Below, in pieces: positions 22,573 through 32,421 of a DNA stretch of 64,000 bases. The position numbers were made by a program, and so were the translations under genes. Under the pieces are notes generated by a model. It made no database searches. It was not told the origin of the DNA and saw only the letters and a program-made list of their open reading frames with translations. Positions within the stretch are counted from its first letter, which is position 1; every line of letters starts with the position of its first letter. This DNA is from Diploscapter coronatus (taxonomy: Eukaryota > Nematoda > Chromadorea > Rhabditida > Rhabditidae): the NCBI GenBank assembly GCA_964036155.1, contig OZ038422.1, forward strand, positions 62,001 to 126,000. The letters are read 5' to 3'.

Positions 22573-25515
22573 ATGAGTAAAATAACTCCGATAGAAAATG
22601 GGACTATTAGTAGAGATAATCAGAGTGATTGTCAAAGTTGTTGGTATTTCTACGGATACACTAGATTTGTGGTGATGATGATCGTATCTGCTTGTTTAAC
22701 GCTGCTATATTCAAATCCGATAACCCTGAACTTCACCGTGATTTGTATGAAAGACGTCATCGATAACAGAACAGGTATTTTTGATGGAATAAAGACTCGA
22801 CCAACACTTTATTTTCTAAAAGCTTGGTTGATGATAATTTTAATCGTATTTAAAAAGTAACTTTTAAGTTTAGGTCAAACCCACTGGCTTGAAGATAGCA
22901 CCAAAATCTCTGCCGCATTTTCAGCAGTAGCCGTAGGAACTTTCATAGGCTCATTTCCTATTGTAACTTTGTTTCATCGATTCGGACTGCGGTATTTTAA
23001 TTTTAAAAAAATAATCATCTGTAAAATATTTATAGAAGATCTTTCACAATATAAACCCACTATAGTTTTTTTTCGGAAAAAGAGAATCATATTGTGAATG
23101 GCCGATAACTTGAGACGCGAAATAATTGATGCACAAATTCGAATATGCAAGTGTGCATTGTGTATGCACGAATAGTCGTCAAACTCATTCCTTGAGTATG
23201 ATGTAAAGACGTAAAGTCTGCTACAAACAACTCTTTAATAACCGTGCATCAAAAGTACTTGCGTTTATTTCGCCCCAAGTAATCGGTCTTGACAATAACT
23301 CTAATTATCTTTAACGATTTTAGATATACCCTCCTAGCCTACGGTTTAGTATCAACATTTTCAACCGCTCTACTACCAATTTCTGTTAATATCAGTTTTT
23401 ACGCTGTGATTTTGATACGTGTATTACAGGTGTCAAATATTTTCCAGAAATCGCTAATTTTTAAAATTTTAGGGCTTCGGTCAAGCAGTAGTATTTTCGA
23501 TTCAAGGGTCGGTAGTCGAAAAATGGTCCACAATTTCTGGAATGGGACTGTTTTTGTCGGTTTTGGCTGCTTATATTCAGGTACATTTTTTGAAATACAA
23601 ATCCTCAGAATCTTTTAATTTATGGGGATTTTTTTTTATTATAATAGCCTTTTTATAGAAGGACTTCTATTATAGGAATCTTCTATTTTAGGGGGTCTTT
23701 TATTTTTTTTTACTTCAGACCGCTCCCACACTTACCATGCCGTTAGCCGCGTTTTGCTGCGAATCATCGCTAACCTGGAGAGCCTTGTACTACATCAACG
23801 CACTGATAACCTTGGCGTTGTTTGTGGTTTTCTTCCTGTTTTACACGGACAGTCCTGAGGATGTAATATTCGTTATCTTATAATAAAATTTAAAATTGAA
23901 ATGCAAGGGTCTTCTAACAATGTAATAAAAGATGAACTTCAATTAGTCACTCAATTCTATTTTAGGGGACTTCCATTTAAAAAGCAACACTTTTATTTGA
24001 AGATAGATTTCAATTTGACACATTTAGAACCGCTTCGTATCAGAGGCTGAATTAAAATTAATCAAGACTGGAAAACACCCTACGGTTAGGAGTAAAGTGC
24101 CTTATAAAGCGATTTTAAAAGACCCCAGCGTCTGGTCGAGTTTGCTTGGCATTTTTTCTGGAGTTCTAGGGGCTGTGTTTCTAATTATTTTTGGGCCAAC
24201 TTATCTGAATAAGGTGGGTTCTAATCAGAAGTTTAGAAGTGCACGATGTTTCAAATAATAAGAGGCGCAGACTTTATTATTTTTACATTAAAAAAGGTAT
24301 TTTAGGCCCTAAACTTCGACGTAAAGTCGACGGGAATCGCAACAGCACTACCGTTTTTCCTAGCTTTATTTGGAAAACTGGGCGTCGGTCATATTTCGGA
24401 TAAATTAACGTTTATGTCCGCTAAGGTTGGAATATTAGAACGTCTTTAAAAATTAGCATATTTTAAGAGACGCCTTCAAATGTTCGGTACCATATCACAA
24501 GGAATGACGGTGATTTGTTATATTGTTTTGTCTCAGGTAAACTTTAGAACGGATTAAATGATGCGAGGTTTAATTTCAGACAACCTCAAAGATCATAGCC
24601 CAGATATTCTATACTTCAGCGATATTCTTCTGCGCATTGAATATCGCAGGGCCTTGGAAGTGCTTATCGATGGTGAGAAATTCTTATTCGCTAACAAGAG
24701 AGGGAGAGAGACGAGAGACATCGATAATAAGCAACTTAATTTTGCTAGGATACATTGAAATATACATTTAAACTTACTAATCTCATATTACAGACACTAC
24801 ACCTAAGAAGGCATTGGTTTAAAATAGAATAAATTAAGTCGTGTTATTTTTTGAAACATAATTAAAAATTTAGGTCGTCCGACAACATAACCATTTCCCA
24901 ATGTCGATAGCTACCATGGAATCTTGTCTCATTGTTTTGCTATCTCCAGTTTTAGTAGGCTTCGGAGCACCGAATAATACAGTTGAAGAGGTAGTTTAAA
25001 AATATTTTCGTTTTTATAAATATTTCGAGTTTAAAATTGGTAATATCATGATAATGCGATAAATTAATTTGCGCGATTTATCCAAGAATTACGTTTTCAC
25101 AGCGATTTTTATGTTTCAAAAGGCAATTTGCAACTTGAAAACTGCATGACACGCATCACCTCACGACATGCATATAATAGCGTGGAAAAGGAAGGCTTAC
25201 CACTCAAAGCTCTACTCTATTTCGCATGTCATGAGGTCATGCGTGTATCATTTGGTTTTTAGACATCTTTTCAGAACAATTTAAATGAACTCTAAATCCA
25301 TAGTCATCATTTTTTTTAAACATCATAATATTTAAATATATATTTAGTGGTCCCGAATCTATTTAATAGTTGGCATTATAATCGCGCTATTTACAATACC
25401 CTTCATATTCTTCGCTGATAGCGAACCAGCCCCATATACTAAACCGGATTGGAACAATAATAAACCCAAAGAAATATCACCATCGTTTGATATGAAAGAA
25501 CCTCGTGTATATTAG
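22573..25515 (+). CDS. MFS transporter (SLC17-like), tandem copy D, 476 aa
   Basis: Fourth tandem copy, 11 exons: 22573-22774, 22874-22991, 23324-23429, 23473-23580, 23719-23862, 24028-24213, 24306-24425, 24468-24536, 24580-24672, 24874-24990, 25348-25515. Shares with C a central loop of the form NRFVS..AE..., suggesting a C/D pair, but lacks C's extra first intron. The intron before that loop lies 5 bp upstream of its position in A and C and has become phase 0, so the exon is 144 bp instead of 149. The C-terminus ends PAPYTKPDW plus a short polar tail. AATAAA at 25531-25536. Substrate unknown. Confidence 0.87.
23101..23288. repeat. Family R7 terminal-inverted-repeat element in MFS-D intron 2
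   Basis: Left end GCCGATAACTTGAGACGCGA, right end complementary to it (TCGCCCCAAGTAATCGGTC). Further copies at 42163-42360 and 45737-46105. Confidence 0.65.
25122..25255. repeat. Family R1 palindromic element in MFS-D intron 10
   Basis: Arms AACTGCATGACACGCATCAC and ATGTCATGAGGTCATGCGTG. The interior has CTCTATTTCGCATG, as in other R1 copies. Confidence 0.55.
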
Positions 25516-25866
25516 TACAAATATACTTTGAATAAATATTTATTTTAAACATTGACGGTAACAATGATTACTCGTTGAGAGATCCCGAGCAAGGTTGCGC
25601 AAAACTTCGACTTCGAATTTATAAAATTTTTGATTTCGCGCAGCCCCCGATCCTAAGGCATGGGGGTGGATCATAAGTGAATGATTATGACTTTATGATA
25701 TGAAATATACATTGTGAATGCAAGATGATATCATAGATAATTGATAAGAATACTCATATTAAGGTCCTCTATTTTGTATTGGTCCGAAAAATAAATAGAA
25801 AGCTTTTAATAATAGAGGACCGTCTAAATAAAATGTGGACTTTATTATTATGAGGCATGCTGTATT
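25516..25866. other. Convergent spacer between MFS-D and the zinc-finger gene
   Basis: Contains an imperfect hairpin (AGGTCCTCTATTTTG at 25762-25776 against AATAGAGGACCG near 25813-25824) and the MFS-D polyadenylation hexamer. No gene. Confidence 0.4.
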
Positions 25867-28143
25867 TTAAATAGTCTGAATCTTCTTCAATTTATCTGAT
25901 TCATTCGAAGATGGTCCAGAAGAATTCCGTTCTTCGAATAAATCAAGCTCGTTCTGGTTCGACTGGTCGTTTTGAGTTGGATAATCGGAAATCCGGAAAC
26001 TCGCCCTGAAATCATAGACCTAATATCTTAAGATTAGAAAAAATATAATCGTAAATGAGGTTATAAATTTATTATTTATTATTACGATACCTAGTAAACC
26101 CGAAAGCTTGAATCATCCAGGCATCAAGTTGTTCACCGTGGACGATTTCGCTCCTGAAATTTTAATTTTTCTCTAATTTAGGCAATTTAATTTTTGCCTG
26201 TTTCAAATTATTATTGCCGATTTCAAAGATCATGTATTATATCTAAGTTCTAAAGTAATGGGAAATGTTCAAACTGAATCGTACCAATTCTCAGTGATGT
26301 ATCTCGACTTCTCATCGTTGGCTAATTCCGGATGCTGGGTTTGAAAGTGCTTTCCGATGTTGGTGCGATGCGTGAATCCCAGATTGCAAAGGCTACAGAG
26401 ATATCTGAAATTTAAGTATCTTAACTTTTTGTTTAAAGTAGATTCTGACCTATGATGCCCGAAGTGACGTCGCATGACGTGTCTAGCACACTCCGCAGCA
26501 GTGCCGAAAGAAGTAACTTTCTGGTGGCAGAGCTAAAATTTTAAGGCTATATTAAGCCTGAGAACGGCGGAAGATCATAGCATTTGGTTAATCATTTAGA
26601 TGAAGAAATTTTGAGATATATTGTGATTATCTAAGGCTATTTTCAATTCTTACATTGCACTCGAAAATCGGTCTGGCAGCCTTCGGCTTGGATTTAAGGG
26701 AGTTCAGATATTCCTGGGAAGGCCGTTTCTGCCTCAGAATTCGTTCAGCTAGAACCTGAGGAGACACCACTTCTTCGGGGCTGTTTTGGTGATCTAAAAT
26801 AAGAAATTGCGAATTTGGAAAGTAAATACAAAATTAAATTTATGCTCTGAGTCAGCTCTTTTTGTAATTGACCATTGAAATGCATTTTTAAACATAGGAG
26901 TGGATAAACAGATATATTTTAAATCAACAAGTAATACTCACACTCCATGCTTGGTTGTTGTTCCAAATTTCCACTGATCTGACTCATATTCGATGCCATT
27001 TCACTGTAGAATTCATTTGGAAAAAAGTCCGGGTTTTGGCTGACGACGCCGTTGATTTGGGGCTCAACAATTTGGAAGTTCGGATTTTCGACGGACGGTT
27101 GTTGTTGTTGGATCCAGGAATTGAGGAGATCTGAAAATTATTGTTGATACCGAAATCTTAGAAGTCGAAAATGTGGACAGAAAGGAGCGATTTTATGGCC
27201 AGTCTCTCCCTTTCATGCGCTACTTCTCGATTTTCTAACTACTAAAAATAACTGTGCATCACTTTGCACGCCTCCCAGATTTAGACATTAGCAATAGCAT
27301 ATTCTTGAATTTAACATAATTTAAAAGTAAGTTTAATTTAAATTATTTGATAATAAGGTATGATCAATGTTTGAAAAGGTTGAAATTAGAATATTATCAA
27401 ATGTTAGAATATTTTTAAAATTATTCGAATTCGAATAAATTTACGTGAAGATAATAAAGGGTGATTAGCTTATTTTTAAAATCAGAAATTTGAAAACATA
27501 CCCGAAGGCGTCATATTCGTCGTGTCAATCTCGTTCAATTTCAATTCGTCGGTGCGAGGGCTGAATTCTCTTAAATTCAAAATAACTAATTAAGAACTAT
27601 TAATACCTGAAAACGCCGTTGAAATCCGGCTTTATCTCGCCATTATTGATAGTTTCTAGATTGATGCGGCTATCGCCCTAAAGTGCAGAATTAAACAGTT
27701 TATCTAAAGATACAATAACTTCCAAGTTCCACTCGATCAACTTCTCCAGTTGCGAATGAATCTGTAGGTTGACTTTCATGTTGTTCATCTAAAATCGGAA
27801 ATATTGGAGGAGAGGTAGAAATTTGAAAATTACGGTGAAGTTTTCGACGAATTCCACATCATTCGGTGAATCCAGTTTCATGTAGAGGTACTTTCGATTG
27901 GGCTGGGTAGACTTCAGCTAAAACAGAATAAAATGTTCAAATATCCCGAGTAATTGCATCTACATTCAACTTGTTCGACTTCTTAACGAACGAGAAATCG
28001 GCGATCTTGAACGATGATTCCATGGAGTTGATGCCGTGACTTCGAAAGGCCTTCGACAGAACCACGATTTCATCTGGTGGTCCACAGATGAGGAGATGGG
28101 CTACGGGATGTTGAATGCTCGTCGTCATATTGGTCACAGACAT
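25867..28143 (-). CDS. Two-finger C2H2 zinc-finger protein, about 401 aa
   Basis: Eleven exons: 28143-27964, 27917-27834, 27788-27720, 27677-27607, 27569-27502, 27130-26942, 26793-26654, 26532-26450, 26404-26285, 26153-26091, 26005-25867. The C-terminal third carries two C2H2 fingers, Cys-x2-Cys-x14-His-x4-His (about residues 264-290) and Cys-x2-Cys-x12-His-x4-His (about 296-318). This supports nucleic-acid binding. The first 150 residues have no domain I recognise; they begin with a hydrophobic LLICGPPDEIVVL stretch. The middle is Gln/Asn/Pro-rich. Exon 9 must use the internal donor GTACGA at 26284 to stay in frame with the last two exons; otherwise translation would stop just downstream with ...DSV. 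Transcription factor is an inference; family unknown. Confidence 0.75.
27141..27297. repeat. Family R4 MITE-like element in zinc-finger gene intron 5
   Basis: Right arm ACTTTGCACGCCTCCCAGAT followed by TTAGACATTAGCAATAG, with a matching diverged left arm. Orientation opposite to the 28545-28690 copy. Confidence 0.65.
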
Positions 28144-28189
28144 TGTCTCAAAACATTTAGACTATTTCAAGTAATTTGATATTATGGCT

Positions 28190-28375
28190 ATAAGGAGGTA
28201 GATACTGCACTCTTTGCAACTCGATTTTGCACGAGCCACGCCCCTCCTTCCCTTCGCTATTTCCTACTCCCTTTTCTTTGTTATCTCTTCAGAGCGTTTG
28301 CTATTTCTCGTAGGTTGAGCCTGCGAGAGGAGAGTTGCAAAGAGTGTGCAAAATCTACTTTCTCATAGTCTATAA
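28190..28375. repeat. Family R8 MITE-like element, copy 1
   Basis: About 185 bp with inverted ends: AGGTAGATACTGCACTCTTT at the left and its diverged complement GTGCAAAATCTACTTTCTCA at the right. A nearly identical copy lies at 41142-41335 in reverse orientation. Confidence 0.8.
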
Positions 28376-28544
28376 TAATTTGATAGTTTCAGGTGATGAT
28401 TCTGTTGTTTCATTTCACCTTTTGCACATTTCATCTCATAAAGGTTCGAAAGATCGTAAATTACGGGTTTTCTTTTTCGATGTATGTCTCCTATTTCTCC
28501 TACTTTCACTTCCCTCTTCATATTTAACTAAAAATCCGTCATTT

Positions 28545-28690
28545 ATTCTTGATGTCGAAATCTGGGAGGCGTGCAAAGTGATGCACAGCTATTTTTAGTG
28601 GTTAGAAAAGCGAAAAATAGAGAGACTGGCCTAAAATCGCGCTTCTTCTTCCCTCATTTTCGATCTCCCAAATTTGGGCATTAGCAATAC
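28545..28690. repeat. Family R4 MITE-like element
   Basis: Ends TTATTCTTGATGTCGAAATC and CCCAAATTTGGGCATTAGCA, with the shared interior TATTTTTAGTGGTTAGAAAA. Confidence 0.7.
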
Positions 28691-28720
28691 AAATTGCTTG
28701 AGATTTCAATTGAGTAAGTT

Positions 28721-29471
28721 TCATACTACGTTTTCGGGAGTGTATGATGACGACGCTGTTGGACTGTGAACGTGCGAATCATTGCAGCTGTCCCCGATCG
28801 TGTCCTCTTCATTCACTTCCTCAGGGTCGTTCTCAACGTCCGTGTCAATTCGATTGAATGGCATTTTGTGGTACCGTAAGACATGTCGTCTGAAATTAAT
28901 ATAAACTTAATCACGTGTTTTTTTCTTATTGTAAAACAGGATTTTCCTAGTCAATAAAGCTATATCCAATTGTATGAGGAAATGATCAATTTTATTTTGG
29001 TCAAGATAATTGTGTGACTGTAAATGAAAAGGACCAGTAAAATTTCAAATGTGATAAAAAAAACTAGATATAAAGTAAAACCGACGTCGACTGTCCACCT
29101 CCGTACTTGAACAACTTGAGCAATGGAAGACATTTGAGGCACATAAGATAATTCGTCTTTCCAACCATATTCGCGCGTTTCTCGCTGCCTCCTGCATCGA
29201 AAAGAAGACGTGGCGTGTAGGTGCGATTTTTCTGAAAAAAAAAAACATATTTGGAAAGTTATTTATTTAAAACTATATAGAATGAGGTTTTTAGGGAAGG
29301 ATAGATTTTTTGTTAAATTACCTGAATAAACAGAACCGAGTAGGGCAAAGATGAAGAGGCTTGACGACCCCACAAAAGGAGTAGTTCATCGATCGTTAAG
29401 ACCTTCGGTTCTTTCCCAAGTATTTCAGATAAATGCGCCTTCGGGATATCATTCGTTTCTTCCCCTGCCAT
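28721..29471 (-). CDS. Small protein with Cys-x2-Cys and His pair, about 147 aa, family unknown
   Basis: Three exons: 29471-29322, 29231-29107, 28889-28721. The first exon (50 codons) is clearly coding, starts with MAGEETND and ends at a GTAATT donor. Exon 2 contains Cys-x2-Cys (MCLKC), and exon 3 opens with RHVLRYHK, together giving a possible C2H2-like finger split by an intron. The exon 2 donor is uncertain: GTACGG (used here) or GTCGAC 15 bp later; both keep the frame. The tail is acidic and Ser-rich. It could instead be the 5' part of the downstream zinc-finger gene, because a GTAGTA donor overlaps the stop region, but the two models read well as separate genes. Function not inferred. 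Confidence 0.55.
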
Positions 29472-29961
29472 CTTGCCGAAATATTGAAAATTCAGAAAGG
29501 AACTTCAAATAAAATAAAGAAATTCATATGTGTTAGTTGAAACGAATTACAACTCGAATAGTAAAGTGACACGTAAAACGCAAGTGCAGTTGGTGTATGT
29601 GCGAATAGATGTAGTTTTCATAACAAACAGTGGTTAACGATCAATAACCATAAACAGAATGCTCACTTTCGTAAATGCTTTATTTAATATGAAGGAATAT
29701 TTGTGGACAATTTACAGGTACAAGTTTGTTAAACTAAATTCATGACATGATATGATTGTGATTCTTAGACTCCAATGATAAAAGTAGGTATATGAGTTAG
29801 TTGCTAGCACTCGAATATACAATTTAAATAGTGAATCTACACGATTTGCTTTTTCATTTGAAGTTTAAAATGGTTGAAGTTTAGCATTCAATTTATAACT
29901 AATATTTTCACAGGCTTGTATTTAACATGACTTCTAAGCATCGTTGCTGCTTTAAATTCAA
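29472..29961. other. Intergenic spacer, nothing recognised
   Basis: About 490 bp between two genes on the minus strand. AT-rich; no coding frame or repeat family member seen. Confidence 0.4.
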
Positions 29962-31725
29962 TTAGAATTGATATTTGCATAGTCCTCCATCGTAATGGGT
30001 TAAATTGTAGCCGAAGTAGGCATAGGTTCCCACAGTATCCGTGCCCATGTCGATGCAGCCTGACTGCTCGGCATACGAGCACTTGACGGAACTGTAGTAC
30101 GGGATGGGTGAGGTCATCCAGACGTTGTACCAGGTCGTGTAGCCCGTATGATAGAAACAGTCAGCCGTGGAGGATGCATTGGCAAGACCTGTCGGGTTAC
30201 AGGTAGTGAAGGGGAGTTGCTGAAACTCTAGTAGTCAACGAAGTGGCTAATATCGGTTGATCAATCGGCTGTGATCACCGGTATTGACCTTTATGGCTAT
30301 TTAATTGTATAAATGATGGCCAGAAGATTCATGCACTTACAGGCAAAGCATCGGTCTTGAACAGAATGATGTAGTCCATGTAGACGGCGTCATACACCTG
30401 GCCTGCGAAGGCTTCATAACCAACTCGGTTGGATCCTAAATTTGTGGCATTACTTACTATCATATTCCACGTTTTGTTATCGAATGTTTAATGAGTTTTT
30501 GGTAGGAAAGTGCTCATTGAGTCATACCGTAAGAAATGAGATAGATCTTGTTTCTGGGCCACCAATTCCGACTTCTGACGTGGAGGGCAAAGATTTGACC
30601 CAGTACGCCTCCGACCGCGTGTCCCATCACATAGAGCCTTCTCTCATCGGCAGTCGCGTTCCAGAGGCCCTCTATGTAGTCGCCAAGTCCGGATGCCCAA
30701 ATACGGTCGTAGGCACGCTCAAATCATTTCTTGTTCTTTTCAATTTACGCTAATCTTAATCGAGAACTTAAATCGTAGCTAATGATTATGCACCTGATAG
30801 TGATCCGCGATGGTCACAGTCACCGAAGTTCCAGGGTAGGTGTAGTTGACGGGGGTCTGAAATTCATCACCTCAACACTCGTATGATGAAATTTTGACAT
30901 CATGGCCAACTTGTATAGATTGAAAAGGGTGAATTTTATATTTTACCGCAATATCGCGATGCATCAATAATCTTACCAAAGCGAAAAAGTCGAGGTATCG
31001 ATTCGCAGCGTAGTCAGCCATATCCTGTGGATATCTGAACATCACGACATAGTTCGATGGCGAAGCGGGCGGGTTGGATTGAAGGACCTAAACGATGATG
31101 CATCCATCAACTTTGCAGTATATTTATGTCGAGCATACTTTTGTGAGCGTGGTCTTTTCTCTCCTTTGCTTCCTTCGTTTTCAAAACGAGAGAAGGATTG
31201 CCCATAAAGTTATGCGGGCATTGGAAAAGAAGGGTGATAATGCTTACATATGCAGTACAATTGCCGCCGATGACGGTATCAGAACAATTTGCGTCGAACC
31301 TGGAAATATGATGAATTTAAAAGAAGTGAAGTCGAGAAATTACCGCTCCAAAATTGTATGGGTACCACTGGAGGTGTTTTGGAGGCATCCGGAAGGATCG
31401 GAAGAGAACACTGCCATGTAATGGCGGTAGAACTGCAATTTTTGAACCCTATACTTGAAATCATAAAGGTGGCTTCTAGAAAAGTATACTAATTTCATCC
31501 ATTACTTATCTGAAGATTTCAACCATTCTTGTCATTTTTATCTTTCATATTGGGTTTACTTTCCAAGAAACAAAAGCACTTACGTAAAGAATAGATGACT
31601 CTTGTTGGGTGTAGTTCAGATAGGTGAGTTCTGCTGAGGCTGCCTGAAATGGATTTTTTGTTCAAAGTTGGTAATTTTCGTACCTGGAGGCAGAGAAGAA
31701 AAATTATTGATGAAGATACGAGCAT
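29962..31725 (-). CDS. Secreted class-3 lipase homologue, catalytically dead, about 319 aa
   Basis: Nine exons: 31725-31684, 31643-31584, 31432-31344, 31299-31248, 31087-30977, 30856-30794, 30717-30528, 30435-30341, 30219-29962. The hydrophobic N-terminus (MLVSSSIIFLLC) is a likely signal peptide. Alignment by eye with its neighbour at 32422-34427 and with the Lipase_3 fold shows the nucleophile elbow as GHAVGG (171-176), with Ala173 for the catalytic Ser. Asp231 is retained. The catalytic His position is Thr299 (GTYAYFG against QHYAYFG). The disulphide-type cysteines and the C-terminal Tyr-rich domain are otherwise well kept and there is no frame damage. This suggests a maintained secreted non-enzymatic protein. 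An acceptor 24 bp before the ATG suggests trans-splicing. Confidence 0.85.
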
Positions 31726-32421
31726 TTTGGACTGTTGTGGTTGAGTAAGCTAAATTATAAATTTAACAAAAAGCACTTGAATTTTGAGAGTTTTCTTGAA
31801 GATCCTGAAATCTGAAATCGGAACGTGAATTTCAGATAACAAAATCAGCCTAAACTTTCGTTCTTATATATTGAAACATTCTGATAAAAGATCACTCGTC
31901 GTGAGAACACGCTTTTAACGACCACTAATTTTGAAACCACATTTGCATCTTATCTTATCTCTCAAGTCAGACGCAACAAATATACGAAAGTCATAAAGTG
32001 ATATGCAAGTTTTGAATAGGTTAAAACTTGCAATGAATTTTCCCGTGTGAGTATTTTATGTCACTTTTGGCCTCATATGATCATTCTCGCGATCTAAATC
32101 CATAAATTTGCATCGCTAACACAATAAATTTGGCCCAATTGTGCTAGCATTCGAAACTTTGACCATTGCTGATAAGTCAGAACTATTATCACGCGTTGTT
32201 AGCATTGAATTTGAAAATTGACAATGCCATAAAATTTCAATTTAATGGTGCACTAAATCTAATGGTTGAAATTGAACTTTGATTTTGATCTTACAGTAAG
32301 ACGTTAGAATTTATTAGCATTCACAATGTTTTACACGTATTATATCGGCTAACAGATTCGAATTTATGCATATGACTTTAATAAATGAAAACATAACAAA
32401 ATGAATGGTTTGAGAAAGCAT
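31726..32421. other. Spacer between the two lipase genes
   Basis: About 700 bp, AT-rich. Presumably holds the promoter of the 29962-31725 gene; no repeat or further exon recognised. Confidence 0.4.

Larger units (their letters stand above)
28144..28720. other. Spacer between the two zinc-finger-type genes
   Basis: Almost entirely filled by two different MITE-like elements (R8 at 28190-28375 and R4 at 28545-28690). No extra exon recognised. Confidence 0.5.

Noticed and set aside
31095..31492. Overlapping plus-strand frames of up to 108 codons
   Set aside because: Antisense to exons 31432-31344 and 31299-31248 of the lipase homologue and to its introns.
29962..31725. Lipase paralogue as a pseudogene
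   Set aside because: All nine exons join in frame, splice sites are good, the signal peptide and cysteines are kept. Only catalytic residues changed, so an intact gene is the better reading.
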